Source: Plantactinospora soyae
Lineage (GTDB): Bacteria; Actinomycetota; Actinomycetes; Mycobacteriales; Micromonosporaceae
DNA length: 64,000 nt
Reading direction: 5' to 3'
Assembly: GCF_014874095.1 (NCBI RefSeq)
Contig: NZ_JADBEB010000001.1
Coordinates: 2,728,001-2,792,000 of the forward strand
Made by a program: the position numbers and the translations under genes. Below, in pieces: positions 26,306 through 34,963 of this stretch (positions are counted from its first letter, which is position 1; every line of letters begins with the position of its first letter). The notes under the pieces were generated by a model. That model did not search any database. It had not been told where the DNA came from and saw nothing but the letters and a program-made list of their open reading frames with translations.

Positions 26306-27634
26306 GTGACGGACGGCTGGAACTGGCGCCAGCCCGATGGGACCGCGACGCCGGGGTACACCCCGTCGCCCGCGCCCCCGACAGTCGGCGCGCGGGCGGT
26401 GCCCGCAGGCGCACCGGACCCGGCATCGTCCCCATGGTGGTCCGACGCGCTGCACGACCCGTGGCGCAACCCGGGGACTCCGGCGGCGGTCGTGGTGCAG
26501 GCGGCGGCACCGGGTTCGGCGCAGGCCGCGCCCGAGCCGGTCAGCGACCCGGACGCCGTCCGGCCCCGCGGCCTGGCCCCGGTCTTCCTGGTCTCGCTGA
26601 TCACCGCACTGTTGGCCGGCGCGCTCGGCGGCGCCCTCGGGTACGCCTTCGCGGTCGGCGGCGGCGTCGGCGGAACGACCGCGCTCGGTTCGGCCGGCGG
26701 GGAACCGCCGGCCTCGGCCCGGCGACCGCCCGAGTCACTGGCCGGCGTCGCGGAGCGGCTGCTGCCGAGCGTCGTCACGGTACGGGTCAGCGGGAACGGC
26801 GGCGTCGGGCTCGGCTCGGGATTCGTCGTCACCCAGGACGGTTACGTGATCACCAACGACCATGTGGTCGGGGTGGGCGCGGACACCGCGACGGTCGAGT
26901 TCAACGACGGCACCACCGCCCCGGCCGAGGTGGTCGGCAAGGACCCCGAGGCGGACATCGCCGTCATCAAGGTGGCCCGGACGGGCCTGAAGCCGATCGA
27001 GTTCGGAGACTCCGATGCCGTCGCGGTCGGCGACCCGGTGCTCGCCTTCGGCACGCCGCTGTCCCTGGCCAACACGGTCACCTCGGGCATCGTCAGCGCG
27101 CTGGACCGGACGTTCCGCAACGGCGAGCCGGGCGGGCAGGTGCGCTACTACGCGGCGATCCAGACCGACGCGGCGGTCAACCGGGGCAACTCCGGCGGTC
27201 CGCTGGTCGACGGGGCCGGCCGGGTGATCGGGGTGAACTCGGTGATCCAGACGCCGGCCGTGGACGAGGAGACGGCCGGAAACGTCGGCCTGGCCTTCGC
27301 GATCCCGATCAACCAGGCCAAGCGGCTCGCCCAGGAGATCATCGACACCGGAAAGGCGCGCCGGACCGTGATCGGCGCCGGGGTCGGCGGTACCCGGTCG
27401 GGCGGCTCGGGCGGCGTACGACTCTCCTCGGTCGAGCCGGCCGGACCCGCCGCCGAGGCCGGGCTCCAGACCGGTGACGTGGTGCTCAAGCTCGACGGCA
27501 AGCCCCTGGAGGAGCCGAGCGACCTGATCGCACTGGTTCGCAAGTACGCACCCGGCTCGGTGGTGAGCGTCGAGTACCGGCGCGGCTCGGAACGCCAGTC
27601 GGCCTCGGTGACCCTTGCCGCGGATGCCAAGTAG
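26306..27634 (+). CDS. htrA: HtrA/DegP-like membrane serine protease
   Basis: A 442-residue S1C protease. The cytoplasmic head is Pro/Ala/Trp-rich (residues 1-88), with a membrane helix at 91-115, a trypsin-like domain with His186 (ITNDHVVG), Asp217 (EADIAVIKV) and Ser296 (NRGNSGGPL), and a PDZ domain from about 345 (LSSVEPAGPAAEAGLQTGD). It degrades or refolds damaged envelope proteins. The GTG at 26306 follows GGGAGG. In M. tuberculosis sigE and rseA lie between the Rv1220c and htrA homologues; here they are absent and a 286-base gap without a gene is found. Confidence 0.92.
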   Translation: MTDGWNWRQPDGTATPGYTPSPAPPTVGARAVPAGAPDPASSPWWSDALHDPWRNPGTPAAVVVQAAAPGSAQAAPEPVSDPDAVRPRGLAPVFLVSLITALLAGALGGALGYAFAVGGGVGGTTALGSAGGEPPASARRPPESLAGVAERLLPSVVTVRVSGNGGVGLGSGFVVTQDGYVITNDHVVGVGADTATVEFNDGTTAPAEVVGKDPEADIAVIKVARTGLKPIEFGDSDAVAVGDPVLAFGTPLSLANTVTSGIVSALDRTFRNGEPGGQVRYYAAIQTDAAVNRGNSGGPLVDGAGRVIGVNSVIQTPAVDEETAGNVGLAFAIPINQAKRLAQEIIDTGKARRTVIGAGVGGTRSGGSGGVRLSSVEPAGPAAEAGLQTGDVVLKLDGKPLEEPSDLIALVRKYAPGSVVSVEYRRGSERQSASVTLAADAK

Positions 27635-27711
27635 CCCCCGGCTCCCCCTCCCGCTGGCCGTGGTGACGTGCGTACTCTTGCTGGTGCCAGGGGTGGCATG
27701 AGGAGGCACGC

Positions 27712-28158
27712 GTGTTCGAGAACCTGAACTGGTGGGAGATCGGTGCGCTACTGCTGGTCGCTCTGCTGATCTTCGGCGACCGGTTGCCGCAGGTGCTCAG
27801 TGATGGGCTACGGATGCTGCGCAACCTGCGGAACATGGCCCGGAACGCCACCGGCGACCTGAGCCGCGAGTTGGGCACCGACATCCAGCTCGAGGACCTG
27901 CACCCGAAGGCGTTCATCCGTAAGCACCTGCTGAGCGAGGAAGACGAGCAGGCGATCCGCAAGCCCCTCCAGGGGGCGTACGACAAGCTCCGCTCCGACC
28001 TGACCGACGTGCACCGGGAGATCGACGACGTGGCCTCGTCGGCGGACGTCCGGTCGTCGGGCGGATCCACCGGTGCTGCCGGCGGCGCCTCGACACCGGG
28101 TTCCGGCGCCGATGTGGTGGCCCCGCAGCGTCGCAGTTTCGACCTGGACGCCACCTGA
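27712..28158 (+). CDS. tatB: Sec-independent translocase subunit TatB
   Basis: A 148-residue protein. It has a short N-terminal membrane helix (WWEIGALLLVALLIFGDRLP) with the TatA/B hinge and amphipathic helix (LPQVLSDGLRMLRNLRNM), and a long acidic C-terminal part typical of TatB. It helps the Tat pathway recognise folded substrates, such as the twin-arginine DUF1501 protein in this window. The GTG at 27712 is preceded by GAGGAGG. The place after htrA is the same as Rv1223-Rv1224. Confidence 0.92.
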   Translation: MFENLNWWEIGALLLVALLIFGDRLPQVLSDGLRMLRNLRNMARNATGDLSRELGTDIQLEDLHPKAFIRKHLLSEEDEQAIRKPLQGAYDKLRSDLTDVHREIDDVASSADVRSSGGSTGAAGGASTPGSGADVVAPQRRSFDLDAT

Positions 28159-28239
28159 CCGTCGGCCCTCGGGCGGATCGGCCCGTTGGCTCCTCGGCGC
28201 CGGCTGGCTCCTCGGCCCGCTGACTGTCAGCCCTGCCGA

Positions 28240-28268
28240 CGGCGGCCGGCGGGAACCACCGGCCGCCG
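28240..28268. terminator. 10-bp stem between tatB and mrp
   Basis: CGGCGGCCGG pairs with CCGGCCGCCG around a nine-base loop, between convergent tatB and mrp. A 12-base direct repeat (TGGCTCCTCGGC) lies just upstream at about 28188 and 28204. Confidence 0.7.
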
Positions 28269-28307
28269 AGAGTCATCGAGCGCCGGGCGGCGTCCGCTCG
28301 ACGGTGG

Positions 28308-29510
28308 TCAGCGGCCGACGGGGCGCAGGCCCAGCGACTTGCCGAGCAGCGTCTCGCGCCGGATCGCGAGCCGGTCCGCGACCGCCATCAGCGCCTGGGC
28401 GGCGGGTGCCTCCGGCTCGGCCAACACGATCGGATCACCGGCGTCGCCGGCCTCCCGGACCCGGGGGTCCAGCGGGATCTGCCCCAGCAACGGCACCTGG
28501 GCGCCGATGATCGTGGTCAGCGATTCGGCGACCATCGCGCCCCCACCGGAGCCGAAGACCTCCATCCGGGAGCCGTCGGGCAGTTCCAACCACGACATGT
28601 TCTCCACCACCCCGACCAGGCGCTGGTGGGTCTGCAGGGCGATTCCACCGGCCCGCTCGGCCACCTCGGCGGCCGCGGTCTGCGGCGTGGTCACCACCAG
28701 GATCTCCGCGTTGGGCAGCAGTTGGGCCAGCGAGATGGCCACGTCGCCGGTGCCCGGGGGCAGGTCCAGCAGCAGTACGTCCAGATCGCCCCAGTAGACG
28801 TCGGCGAGGAACTGCTGCAACGCCCGGTGCAGCATCGGTCCCCGCCAGACGACCGCCGCGTTGCCGTCGACGAACATGCCGATCGAGATCACCTTCACCC
28901 CGTGCGCCTGGGGCGGCATGATCATGTCTTCGACCCGGGTCGGTCGGGCGGTGGTGCCGAGCATCCGGGGAACCGAGTGCCCGTAGATGTCCGCGTCCAC
29001 GACCCCGACCGACAGCCCCTTGGCGGCCAGTGCCGCAGCCAGGTTGACCGTCACGCTGGACTTGCCGACGCCGCCCTTGCCGCTGGCGACCGCGTAGACC
29101 CGGGTACGCGAACCGGGCTGGGCGAACGGGATCAACGGCTCCTGGGTCGTTCCGCCACCACGCAGCCGGGACTGTAGGGACTGCCGTTGCTCCGTGCTCA
29201 TCACGCCGAACTCGATCGTCACCCCGGTCACCCCGGGCACCGCGCCGACCGCCCGGGTGATGTCGGACCGGAGCTTGTCCTTGAGCGGGCAGCCGGCGAC
29301 CGTGAGCAGCAGTTCCACCCGTACGGTGCCGTCGGCGCCGAGTACGGCGGAGCGCACCATGCCGAGATCGGTGATCGGTCGCCGGATCTCGGGGTCGTCG
29401 ACGGTGGCCAGGGCGGCGTGGATCGCCTCCTCGGCGGCGGTCATCGGCGGGGCCTCGCGATCGGTGGCGGATGCGGCAGCCTCGTGGCCGGGGACGGCGG
29501 GAGCAGACAT
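28308..29510 (-). CDS. mrp: Mrp/NBP35-type Fe-S carrier ATPase
   Basis: A 400-residue protein. An N-terminal MIP18/DUF59 domain (about 25-105, ALATVDDPEIRRPITDLG) is joined to the ParA-like ATPase with the deviant Walker A SGKGGVGKSS at 143-152, DADIYGHSVPRMLG and LLLDLPPGTGD. The CxxC found in many Mrp proteins near the C-terminus is not seen; the region reads VVENMSWLELPDGSRMEVFG without cysteines. That substitution occurs in other actinobacterial Mrp proteins (recollection) and may change cluster binding. The start at 29510 is tentative; 29444 is an alternative. It matches Rv1229c in position. Confidence 0.88.
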   Translation of the reverse strand: MSAPAVPGHEAAASATDREAPPMTAAEEAIHAALATVDDPEIRRPITDLGMVRSAVLGADGTVRVELLLTVAGCPLKDKLRSDITRAVGAVPGVTGVTIEFGVMSTEQRQSLQSRLRGGGTTQEPLIPFAQPGSRTRVYAVASGKGGVGKSSVTVNLAAALAAKGLSVGVVDADIYGHSVPRMLGTTARPTRVEDMIMPPQAHGVKVISIGMFVDGNAAVVWRGPMLHRALQQFLADVYWGDLDVLLLDLPPGTGDVAISLAQLLPNAEILVVTTPQTAAAEVAERAGGIALQTHQRLVGVVENMSWLELPDGSRMEVFGSGGGAMVAESLTTIIGAQVPLLGQIPLDPRVREAGDAGDPIVLAEPEAPAAQALMAVADRLAIRRETLLGKSLGLRPVGR

Positions 29511-29681
29511 GTCCGCAATGCTACGTCGCCGGGCGATCCGACTGGCCGGCCACACCTGTTCAGCGAGTGTGAGCGACACGGCACGGCGTAGCGGGCAAGT
29601 CGGGTCTTCAGCCACGGATGGTGAAATTGCCGATTTGACGGGTAGACGCCGTACCGTTCGGGTGCGACGATCGTTGAGACC

Positions 29682-29720
29682 CGCCGCGCGCCTAGCCCCT
29701 TGAGGCGCGCGGCGCTTTTT
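29682..29720 (+). terminator. Strong hairpin with T-run, orphan on plus strand
   Basis: CGCCGCGCGCCT (29682-29693) pairs exactly with 29703-29714, and the plus strand continues CTTTTT. This is the only classical U-tract terminator noticed in the window. No plus-strand gene precedes it: mrp starts at 29510 going left. It may end a small RNA transcribed from about 29520-29650 or serve the minus gene that stops at 29782, though the T-run is on the wrong side for that. Confidence 0.75.
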
Positions 29721-29781
29721 GTCGTCCTGTCGCCCCGGCGGGTGCTTACCGTCCGCTTTCCGCCGCGTGCCCCCGTCGCCG

Positions 29782-30306
29782 TCAGCGGCGGCGTACCCGG
29801 TGCAGCCGGAACGGCTTGCGGGTCTGTCGCACGGCAGGGCTTTCCCGGGGCGGGGCGGCGAGGGAGCCGTCGGGCAGCGTCCCGCCGGCCGCCGTCGGCG
29901 CCCCGCCCGGCGCCAGCCGGTGCAGTGCACACGCGGTCGCCCAGCGGACGGCCAGATCGGCCGGGCTTCCGGAGACGTTGAGCCGCTTGGCGGCCACCTG
30001 GGGCGCCACCGTCGCCCACTCCTCGCTCTCCGGCACCACCCGGCTCACCTCGGCCGGCCAGCTGACGATCCGTCCGCCGTGGTCGCCGCGCAGCGTCACC
30101 GTCGCGGTACGGGCCTCGGCGAGGCCGGGCGCGGACTGCTCGCCGGGGCCACTCACCACGTACAGGGCGCCGTCGAGTGGTACGCACCACAGCGCGAGGG
30201 CCGGGCGATCCTGGACCGCCACCCATGCCACGGCTGCCTTCTTCATCGCCTCGGTCACCAGTGGTGACACGCCACGGTCGTCCACCTCGTCGGTCACATC
30301 CCGCAT
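29782..30306 (-). CDS. Hypothetical protein, possibly split-barrel flavin/PNPOx-like
   Basis: A 174-residue protein. Residues 20-90 form alternating strands (AAVAWVAVQDRPALALWCVP, GALYVVSGPGEQ, TATVTLRGDHGGRIVSWPAEV), a pattern like pyridoxamine-phosphate-oxidase split barrels, followed by a helix with EWATVAPQVAAKRLN. No flavin-binding residues can be named. The C-terminal 40 residues are basic and disordered. The start at 30306 (ATG) is not supported by a clear ribosome site. A conserved actinobacterial hypothetical by recollection. Confidence 0.6.
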   Translation of the reverse strand: MRDVTDEVDDRGVSPLVTEAMKKAAVAWVAVQDRPALALWCVPLDGALYVVSGPGEQSAPGLAEARTATVTLRGDHGGRIVSWPAEVSRVVPESEEWATVAPQVAAKRLNVSGSPADLAVRWATACALHRLAPGGAPTAAGGTLPDGSLAAPPRESPAVRQTRKPFRLHRVRRR

Positions 30307-30358
30307 CCTGCCGCACCCGGGACCGCCCCGGCACCCGTGACCGGCCGATCAGGGGTAA

Positions 30359-30404
30359 GGAAGGGCCCCTTCTTATCGCTTTCTGGATAGGAAGGGGCCC
30401 TTCC
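30359..30404. terminator. 19-bp stem GGAAGGGGCCC-type hairpin
   Basis: GGAAGGGCCCCTTCTTATC (30359-30377) pairs with 30386-30404 with one G-T pair, loop GCTTTCTG. It ends one base before the HAD hydrolase stop. Similar AAGGAAGGGSCCCTTC hairpins are remembered as recurrent intergenic elements in Micromonospora and Salinispora. Confidence 0.8.
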
Positions 30405-31178
30405 TCACACCCGGGCGTCGAGCATCGCGGGCAGCTGGGTCAGCGAGTCGAGTGCCGGGCCGGTCCAGTCGGGCTCGCCGTCGAAGACGAGGTGTCCGTC
30501 GAGGTCGGCCGCGGCGAGCCGGACGGCGGTCATCCCGGCCCGGACCGCACCGGTCAGTTCCTGACTGCCGCCGTCGCCGACGTACAGGCAGTCGGCCGGG
30601 GCCACGCCCAGCCTTCGGCAGGCGGCCCGGTAGATCGCCGGATCGGGCTTGCAACGGCCCACCTGTACGGAGAAGACCCGTACGTCGAGCAGCGGTGCGA
30701 CCGGCAGTTGTGGCAGGAAGGCGGGGAGTTCGTGGGTACAGTCACTGACCAGTGCGATGCGTGCGCCCCGGTGCCGGAGGGCGCGCAGCACCGTCACCGC
30801 CTCGGGGCGCAGTCGGGTGTCCGCCCGTACCGCCTCGATCCTGGCGGCGACCGCGGCCCGGAGGTCGGCGGCGGACGGTCGGCCCCCGGCCTGCTCGCCG
30901 ACCCAGCGCAGGGTGTCGGCGGCGTTGCCGAGCGCCCCGCTGGCCCGCAGGTAGAAGGAGCGGTCGAGGACGTCGACCAGCGGCTCCACCGCGCAGCCGA
31001 GCAGGGCGGCGACGGCGGCGTGCTGTGGGCCACGGCGGACGGCGCAGGTCAGGGTGCCGAAAAAGTCGAAGAGCACGGCCCGGTACGCGGGCGACCGGGG
31101 CCGGCCCGCGTACGCGGGAGCCTGGTCGGCGGTTGCCGGGAACCGGTCTACGGGGGAGGGGGACCGGTAGGTGGGCAC
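30405..31178 (-). CDS. HAD-superfamily hydrolase
   Basis: A 257-residue protein. Motif I FDFFGTLT (nucleophile Asp and general-acid position replaced by Phe: DFFGT instead of DxDGT), motif II VSDCTHE, motif III Lys in GRCKPDPAIY and motif IV YVGDGGSQEL. The second Asp of motif I is missing, as in HAD members that follow the DxFGT pattern (haloacid dehalogenase-like), so a phosphatase role is not assured. The GTG at 31178 has GGAGG nine bases upstream. Divergent from a transporter gene. Confidence 0.87.
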   Translation of the reverse strand: MPTYRSPSPVDRFPATADQAPAYAGRPRSPAYRAVLFDFFGTLTCAVRRGPQHAAVAALLGCAVEPLVDVLDRSFYLRASGALGNAADTLRWVGEQAGGRPSAADLRAAVAARIEAVRADTRLRPEAVTVLRALRHRGARIALVSDCTHELPAFLPQLPVAPLLDVRVFSVQVGRCKPDPAIYRAACRRLGVAPADCLYVGDGGSQELTGAVRAGMTAVRLAAADLDGHLVFDGEPDWTGPALDSLTQLPAMLDARV

Positions 31179-31280
31179 GGGGGAGCGGCCTCCAGAACCA
31201 GATGTGGCGAGGCGGGACCGGACGATATTAACGGACTGTCGACCATGCGATGGCCCGGAGTGACATGTGAGGATTTTTCC

Positions 31281-32309
31281 GTGCCTTCCCCTGTTCCGCC
31301 ACCCCGGACGTCGATCGACCCGCTGAGTATCGGGGCCGTCGCTGTCGCCGTAGCGGCGGTGTCGTCGTCCGCGCCGCTGATCGCGTTCGCCGCCGCGCCC
31401 GCGCTGGCCATCGCGTTCTGGCGCAACATCCTCGCGGTCGGGGTGCTCGGACCGTTCGCGCTGGCCCGCCGCCGGGCCGAGTTCCGGGCGCTGCTGCGGG
31501 GCGCCGGGCGCCGGGAGGCCGGGTACTGCGCGCTGGCCGGCCTCGCCCTCGCCGTGCACTTCGCGACCTGGATGCCGAGCGCCCAACTGACCTCGGTGGC
31601 CGCCGCCACCGCCCTGGTGGTCACCCAGCCGGTCTGGCAGGGACTGATCGCCCTCGGGCAGGGCCGGCGGCTGCCCGTCGCCGCCTGGGTCGGAATCGGG
31701 GTGACCGTGCTCGGCGCGGTCTGGGCGGTGGGAGCCGACTTCGGGGTGTCCGGCCGGGCCGTGGCCGGCGACCTGCTCGCGGTCGCCGGCGGCATGGCGG
31801 CGGCCGTCTACACCGCGCTGGGCGAGCGGGCCAGGACGACGACCAGCACCGTCACCTACACCACCATCTGTTACGGGGTCTGCGCGGGCGCGTTGCTCGT
31901 GGTGTGCCTGGTCGGCGGGGTTCCGGTCACCGGCTTCGACACCTCGACCTGGCTCGCCGTGCTCGCCCTGGTGGCCGGCGCCCAACTGCTCGGCCACTCG
32001 ATGTTCAACTACGCGCTACGCCGGATCTCGGCCACCACGATCAGCGTCCTGTTCCTGCTCGAGGCGCCCGGTGCCGCGTTGATCGCCTGGGCCTGGCTGG
32101 ACCAGGTACCCCGGTCGACCGCCCTGCCCGGGTTGGCCCTGCTGCTGGCCGGAGTCGCCGTCGTACTGCACGCCGAGGCACGCGCCGGCCGGCGTACCCG
32201 GTCCGGGCGGGATGACCGGGCGGATCCCGTACCGGTACTGCCGGAGGCCGGTCCACTGCCGCTGCCGCAGCCCGACCCGGTGCGGGACGGTACGCATCGG
32301 ACCGACTGA
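31281..32309 (+). CDS. EamA/DMT-family transporter
   Basis: A 342-residue membrane protein with about ten hydrophobic helices in two EamA repeats (AFWRNILAVGVLGPFALARR; FNYALRRISATTISVLFLLE). The pattern fits drug/metabolite efflux carriers of the inner membrane; the substrate is unknown. The C-terminal 40 residues are charged and Pro-rich. The GTG at 31281 has GAGG ten bases upstream; an in-frame ATG at 31245 lacks one. The promoter probably lies in the A+T-richer stretch near 31220 (ACGATATTAACGG). Confidence 0.87.
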   Translation: MPSPVPPPRTSIDPLSIGAVAVAVAAVSSSAPLIAFAAAPALAIAFWRNILAVGVLGPFALARRRAEFRALLRGAGRREAGYCALAGLALAVHFATWMPSAQLTSVAAATALVVTQPVWQGLIALGQGRRLPVAAWVGIGVTVLGAVWAVGADFGVSGRAVAGDLLAVAGGMAAAVYTALGERARTTTSTVTYTTICYGVCAGALLVVCLVGGVPVTGFDTSTWLAVLALVAGAQLLGHSMFNYALRRISATTISVLFLLEAPGAALIAWAWLDQVPRSTALPGLALLLAGVAVVLHAEARAGRRTRSGRDDRADPVPVLPEAGPLPLPQPDPVRDGTHRTD

Positions 32310-32409
32310 CCGCCGCGGGCCGGTTGGGGCGTGGGGCGGCCGGTGGTGGGCTGGATTTCCTGGCGGCTGCTTGGGCGCCCGCACGGAGGCGGTGGCGGCG
32401 GACCGGATC

Positions 32410-32449
32410 GGGCCGGCCGGTCGGGTCATTCGATCCGACCGGCCGGCCC
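32410..32449. terminator. 15-bp perfect stem between convergent genes
   Basis: GGGCCGGCCGGTCGG (32410-32424) pairs exactly with 32435-32449; loop GTCATTCGAT. It lies between the DMT transporter (plus) and the DUF4190 gene (minus). Confidence 0.85.
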
Positions 32450-32463
32450 GGAGCCGCTGGACC

Positions 32464-32889
32464 TTAGGAGGTGCTCGAACTGGTCGCGAAGACCAGTCCG
32501 ATCAGGCCGAAGTAGGCGATCAGGGCGAGGATCGTCAACGCGGCCAGGCCGACGGCGACCCAGCCGAGGACCAGGCCGGCGGTGGCAAAGCCGGCGCCCT
32601 CCTCGCCACTGGCCTGGATCTCGTCGCGGGCACGCTTGGCGAGGTAGACGGCGACCACGCCGATCAGTTGGCAGCTGAACAGCGAGACGATGCCGGTGAT
32701 CATCGCGGCGATCGCCATGCTGTTCGTCGGCCGGCGTACCTGATAGCCGGGGTATCCGGGATAACCGGGCGCCCAGGCGGGGGGCGGACCGCCGACCGGT
32801 GGTGCGGACTGCTGACCGGCCTCGACGTCGTACGGGTTCAGGCCGGTGCGGTCCGGCTCGGACGGTGGGTCAGGAGTAGCTGGGTTCAC
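32464..32889 (-). CDS. DUF4190 membrane protein 1
   Basis: A 141-residue protein. The N-terminal 50 residues are Pro/Tyr/Gly-rich ([10 protein letters not shown]), then come two membrane helices: [27 protein letters not shown] and [22 protein letters not shown] (abridged). The segment between carries the DUF4190 hallmark of a short basic/acidic loop ([18 protein letters not shown]). Function unknown; such proteins are abundant in actinomycete membranes. It is transcribed with the next DUF4190 gene (27 bases apart). Confidence 0.85.
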   Translation of the reverse strand: MNPATPDPPSEPDRTGLNPYDVEAGQQSAPPVGGPPPAWAPGYPGYPGYQVRRPTNSMAIAAMITGIVSLFSCQLIGVVAVYLAKRARDEIQASGEEGAGFATAGLVLGWVAVGLAALTILALIAYFGLIGLVFATSSSTS

Positions 32890-32915
32890 GACGGCTCCTG
32901 CTGCTCTCGAGCGGC

Positions 32916-33482
32916 TCAGTAACCGCTCTCGAAGTCGGAGGGTTGCTGGGCCGCCCAGACGATGAGCCCGACGATCGCGATGGTGGCGAGCACCGCGATC
33001 GCGGCGGCGATCCAGCCGACGATGATTCCGGCGGTGGCCAGACCCGCGCCGCCCTCGCCCCGTTCACGGATCTGCTTGCGCGACACGTGTCCGAGGATCG
33101 CGCCGACGATTCCGATGTAGCCGCCGAGGCCGTAGCCGCAGAGGCCGAGCACGCCGACGATCGAGACGACCAGGGCGGCGATCGACAGCCCGTTGACCGG
33201 TGGCGCGGCGACGATGACCGGATAGCCGGGCGGAGGGTAGCCCGCCGCCTGCGGCTGGCCGTACGGATCCGCGCTCGTCGGGTACGCCTGGGTCGGGTAC
33301 GCCTGCTCGGCCGGGTAACCCTGTGGTGGGGCCGAATCCGGGTAGCTGGCCTGGTAGCCCTGGTCAGAAGGGGCGGGCTGGTAGGTCGGCTCCTGGTAGA
33401 CCGGTTGTGCCGGTGGCTGCGGCGCCGGCTGCGCCTGCCACGACGGGTCGCTGGAGTAGCCGCTCTGCTGGGGGTCGCTCAT
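32916..33482 (-). CDS. DUF4190 membrane protein 2
   Basis: A 188-residue protein with a long Pro/Gln/Tyr-rich N-terminal half (about 95 residues, repeats of [10 protein letters not shown] type) and two membrane helices flanking the DUF4190 loop ([18 protein letters not shown]). It is probably a membrane protein whose disordered head contacts cytosolic or wall partners (inference). It heads a two-gene unit with 32464-32889. Confidence 0.85.
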   Translation of the reverse strand: MSDPQQSGYSSDPSWQAQPAPQPPAQPVYQEPTYQPAPSDQGYQASYPDSAPPQGYPAEQAYPTQAYPTSADPYGQPQAAGYPPPGYPVIVAAPPVNGLSIAALVVSIVGVLGLCGYGLGGYIGIVGAILGHVSRKQIRERGEGGAGLATAGIIVGWIAAAIAVLATIAIVGLIVWAAQQPSDFESGY

Positions 33483-33815
33483 GTGGGATTCTCACTCCAT
33501 CTGTCCGGTGCGCCTCGCCAGGGTAGTCGTCGCCCGCCAGCTTGGGGTCCCTGGTTTCGCCCCGGCCCGACCACGAGCACGGCCTTCGGCGGGGCCGTAC
33601 GGCGGTGCGCCGTTGCCCGTATCGTCCGGACGGGGCAGGATCGCGGCATGGTATTCGACGCGCGCGCCGGGGACAGAGCCGGTAATCGGCCCCGCCGGGA
33701 CGCTACGCGCCCCACGTTGGCCCGCCGGACCCGCTCCGGTTCGCAAGGCACCGTCTCGCAGAGCATCGACCCGGCCCGAAGTGGCGCGCCGGGTGATGAC
33801 GTCGAGCCGGTGACG
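33483..33815. other. 333-base gap without a clear gene
   Basis: Between divergent DUF4190 and SDR genes. The last 170 bases are open in the SDR frame (ATG at about 33648), so a longer SDR N-terminus cannot be excluded, but its composition (Arg/Ser/Gly) does not look conserved. No hairpin or operator stands out. Confidence 0.5.
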
Positions 33816-34571
33816 ATGCGCCTCGACGGACGGGTGGCGTTGGTCACCGGGGCCGGCAGCCCGGACGGGATCGGGTACGCCACCGCGCGCCGGCTCTGCG
33901 GACTGGGCGCCCGGGTGGCGATCGTCTCGACCACCCGGCGGATCCACGAGCGGGCGACCGAGCTGGGCGCGACGGGTTTCGTGGCCGACCTGACCGACGA
34001 GGCAGAGGTGGGGGCGCTGGCGGACGCCATCGTCGAGCAGCTCGGCGAGGTGGAGGTGCTGGTCAACAACGCGGGGCTGGCGAGTCGGGCGAGTCCCGAG
34101 GTGCTCCGCCCGGTGGTCCAGCTCGGCTACGACGAGTGGCACCGGGAGATCGAGCGGAACCTGAGCACCGCCTTCCTGTGCAGCCGGGCGTTCATCGGTG
34201 GCATGGCCGAACGGGGCTGGGGGCGGATCGTCAACCTCTCCGCGACCGCCGGCCCGGTGAACGCCCTACCCACCGAGGCGGCGTACGCGGCGGCGAAGGC
34301 GGGCGTGGTCGGGCTGACCCGGGCGCTCGCGATGGAGATGATCGCCGACGGGGTCACGGTCAACGCGGTGGCACCGGGAACGATCTACACCGCGGCGTCG
34401 ACGATGGCGGAGCTGAAGCAGGGCCTGGGTACCCCGGTCGGCCGGCCCGGTACGCCGGACGAGGTCGCCGCCGCGATCGCCTTCCTCTGCTCGCCGGCCG
34501 CGTCGTACATCACCGGGCAGATGCTCGTGGTGGACGGTGGGAACAGCGTGCGCGAGGCGGAGTTCCGCTAG
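33816..34571 (+). CDS. SDR-family oxidoreductase
   Basis: A 251-residue Rossmann protein. [10 protein letters not shown] (cofactor motif), NNAG (about residue 88), catalytic Ser in NLSATAG and YxxxK as YAAAK; the C-terminus [11 protein letters not shown] is typical of classical SDRs (FabG-like). A 3-oxoacyl or alcohol substrate cannot be told. The start at ATG 33816 (or GTG 33810) places the Rossmann motif at residue 12 as usual. It sits alone between DUF4190 genes on the other strand. Confidence 0.88.
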   Translation: MRLDGRVALVTGAGSPDGIGYATARRLCGLGARVAIVSTTRRIHERATELGATGFVADLTDEAEVGALADAIVEQLGEVEVLVNNAGLASRASPEVLRPVVQLGYDEWHREIERNLSTAFLCSRAFIGGMAERGWGRIVNLSATAGPVNALPTEAAYAAAKAGVVGLTRALAMEMIADGVTVNAVAPGTIYTAASTMAELKQGLGTPVGRPGTPDEVAAAIAFLCSPAASYITGQMLVVDGGNSVREAEFR

Positions 34572-34601
34572 AACCAGTGGCGGCGGTGGCGTCGTGCCGT
34601 T

Positions 34602-34898
34602 TCAGTAGGCGCCACCGCTGCCCTCCGACCCGGCCCAGCTCACCAGGGCCAGCCAGCCACAGCAGCCGATCACGTACAGCGCGGTGAAGAGGTAGCTCAG
34701 GATCAACCCCCAGAGCGCCAACTGGCCACCCTGCTCGCCGGTCCGGCTGATCTGGCGCCGGGCCAGGTGTCCGAGCACGATGCCGGCCGGGGCGAAGACG
34801 AAGGCGAAGACCAGCGACAGGATCGCCAACACGTTGACGCCGGTCGGCTGGCCGTACTGGCCGGGCTGACCGTACTGGCCGGACCCTGGGTAGCTCAT
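34602..34898 (-). CDS. DUF4190 membrane protein 3
   Basis: A 98-residue protein, the shortest of the three. Head MSYPGSGQYGQPGQYGQP, then helices VLAILSLVFAFVFAPAGIVL and LALWGLILSYLFTALYVI around the loop RRQISRTGEQGG. GGAAGGAGG lies well placed before the ATG at 34898. The gene begins just downstream (on the minus strand) of the point where the ABC transporter remnant stops, so its promoter region has replaced the rest of that transporter gene. Confidence 0.88.
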   Translation of the reverse strand: MSYPGSGQYGQPGQYGQPTGVNVLAILSLVFAFVFAPAGIVLGHLARRQISRTGEQGGQLALWGLILSYLFTALYVIGCCGWLALVSWAGSEGSGGAY

Positions 34899-34963
34899 GC
34901 TTTCGCCCTCCTTCCCCAGAAACGTACCGGTCGGCGGCGTTATCCGAGTGAATGTCGGGATAG

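Noticed and set aside
33648-33815. Longer N-terminus for the SDR protein
   Set aside because: Open frame with Arg/Ser/Gly composition and no ribosome site; SDR proteins start just before the Rossmann motif.
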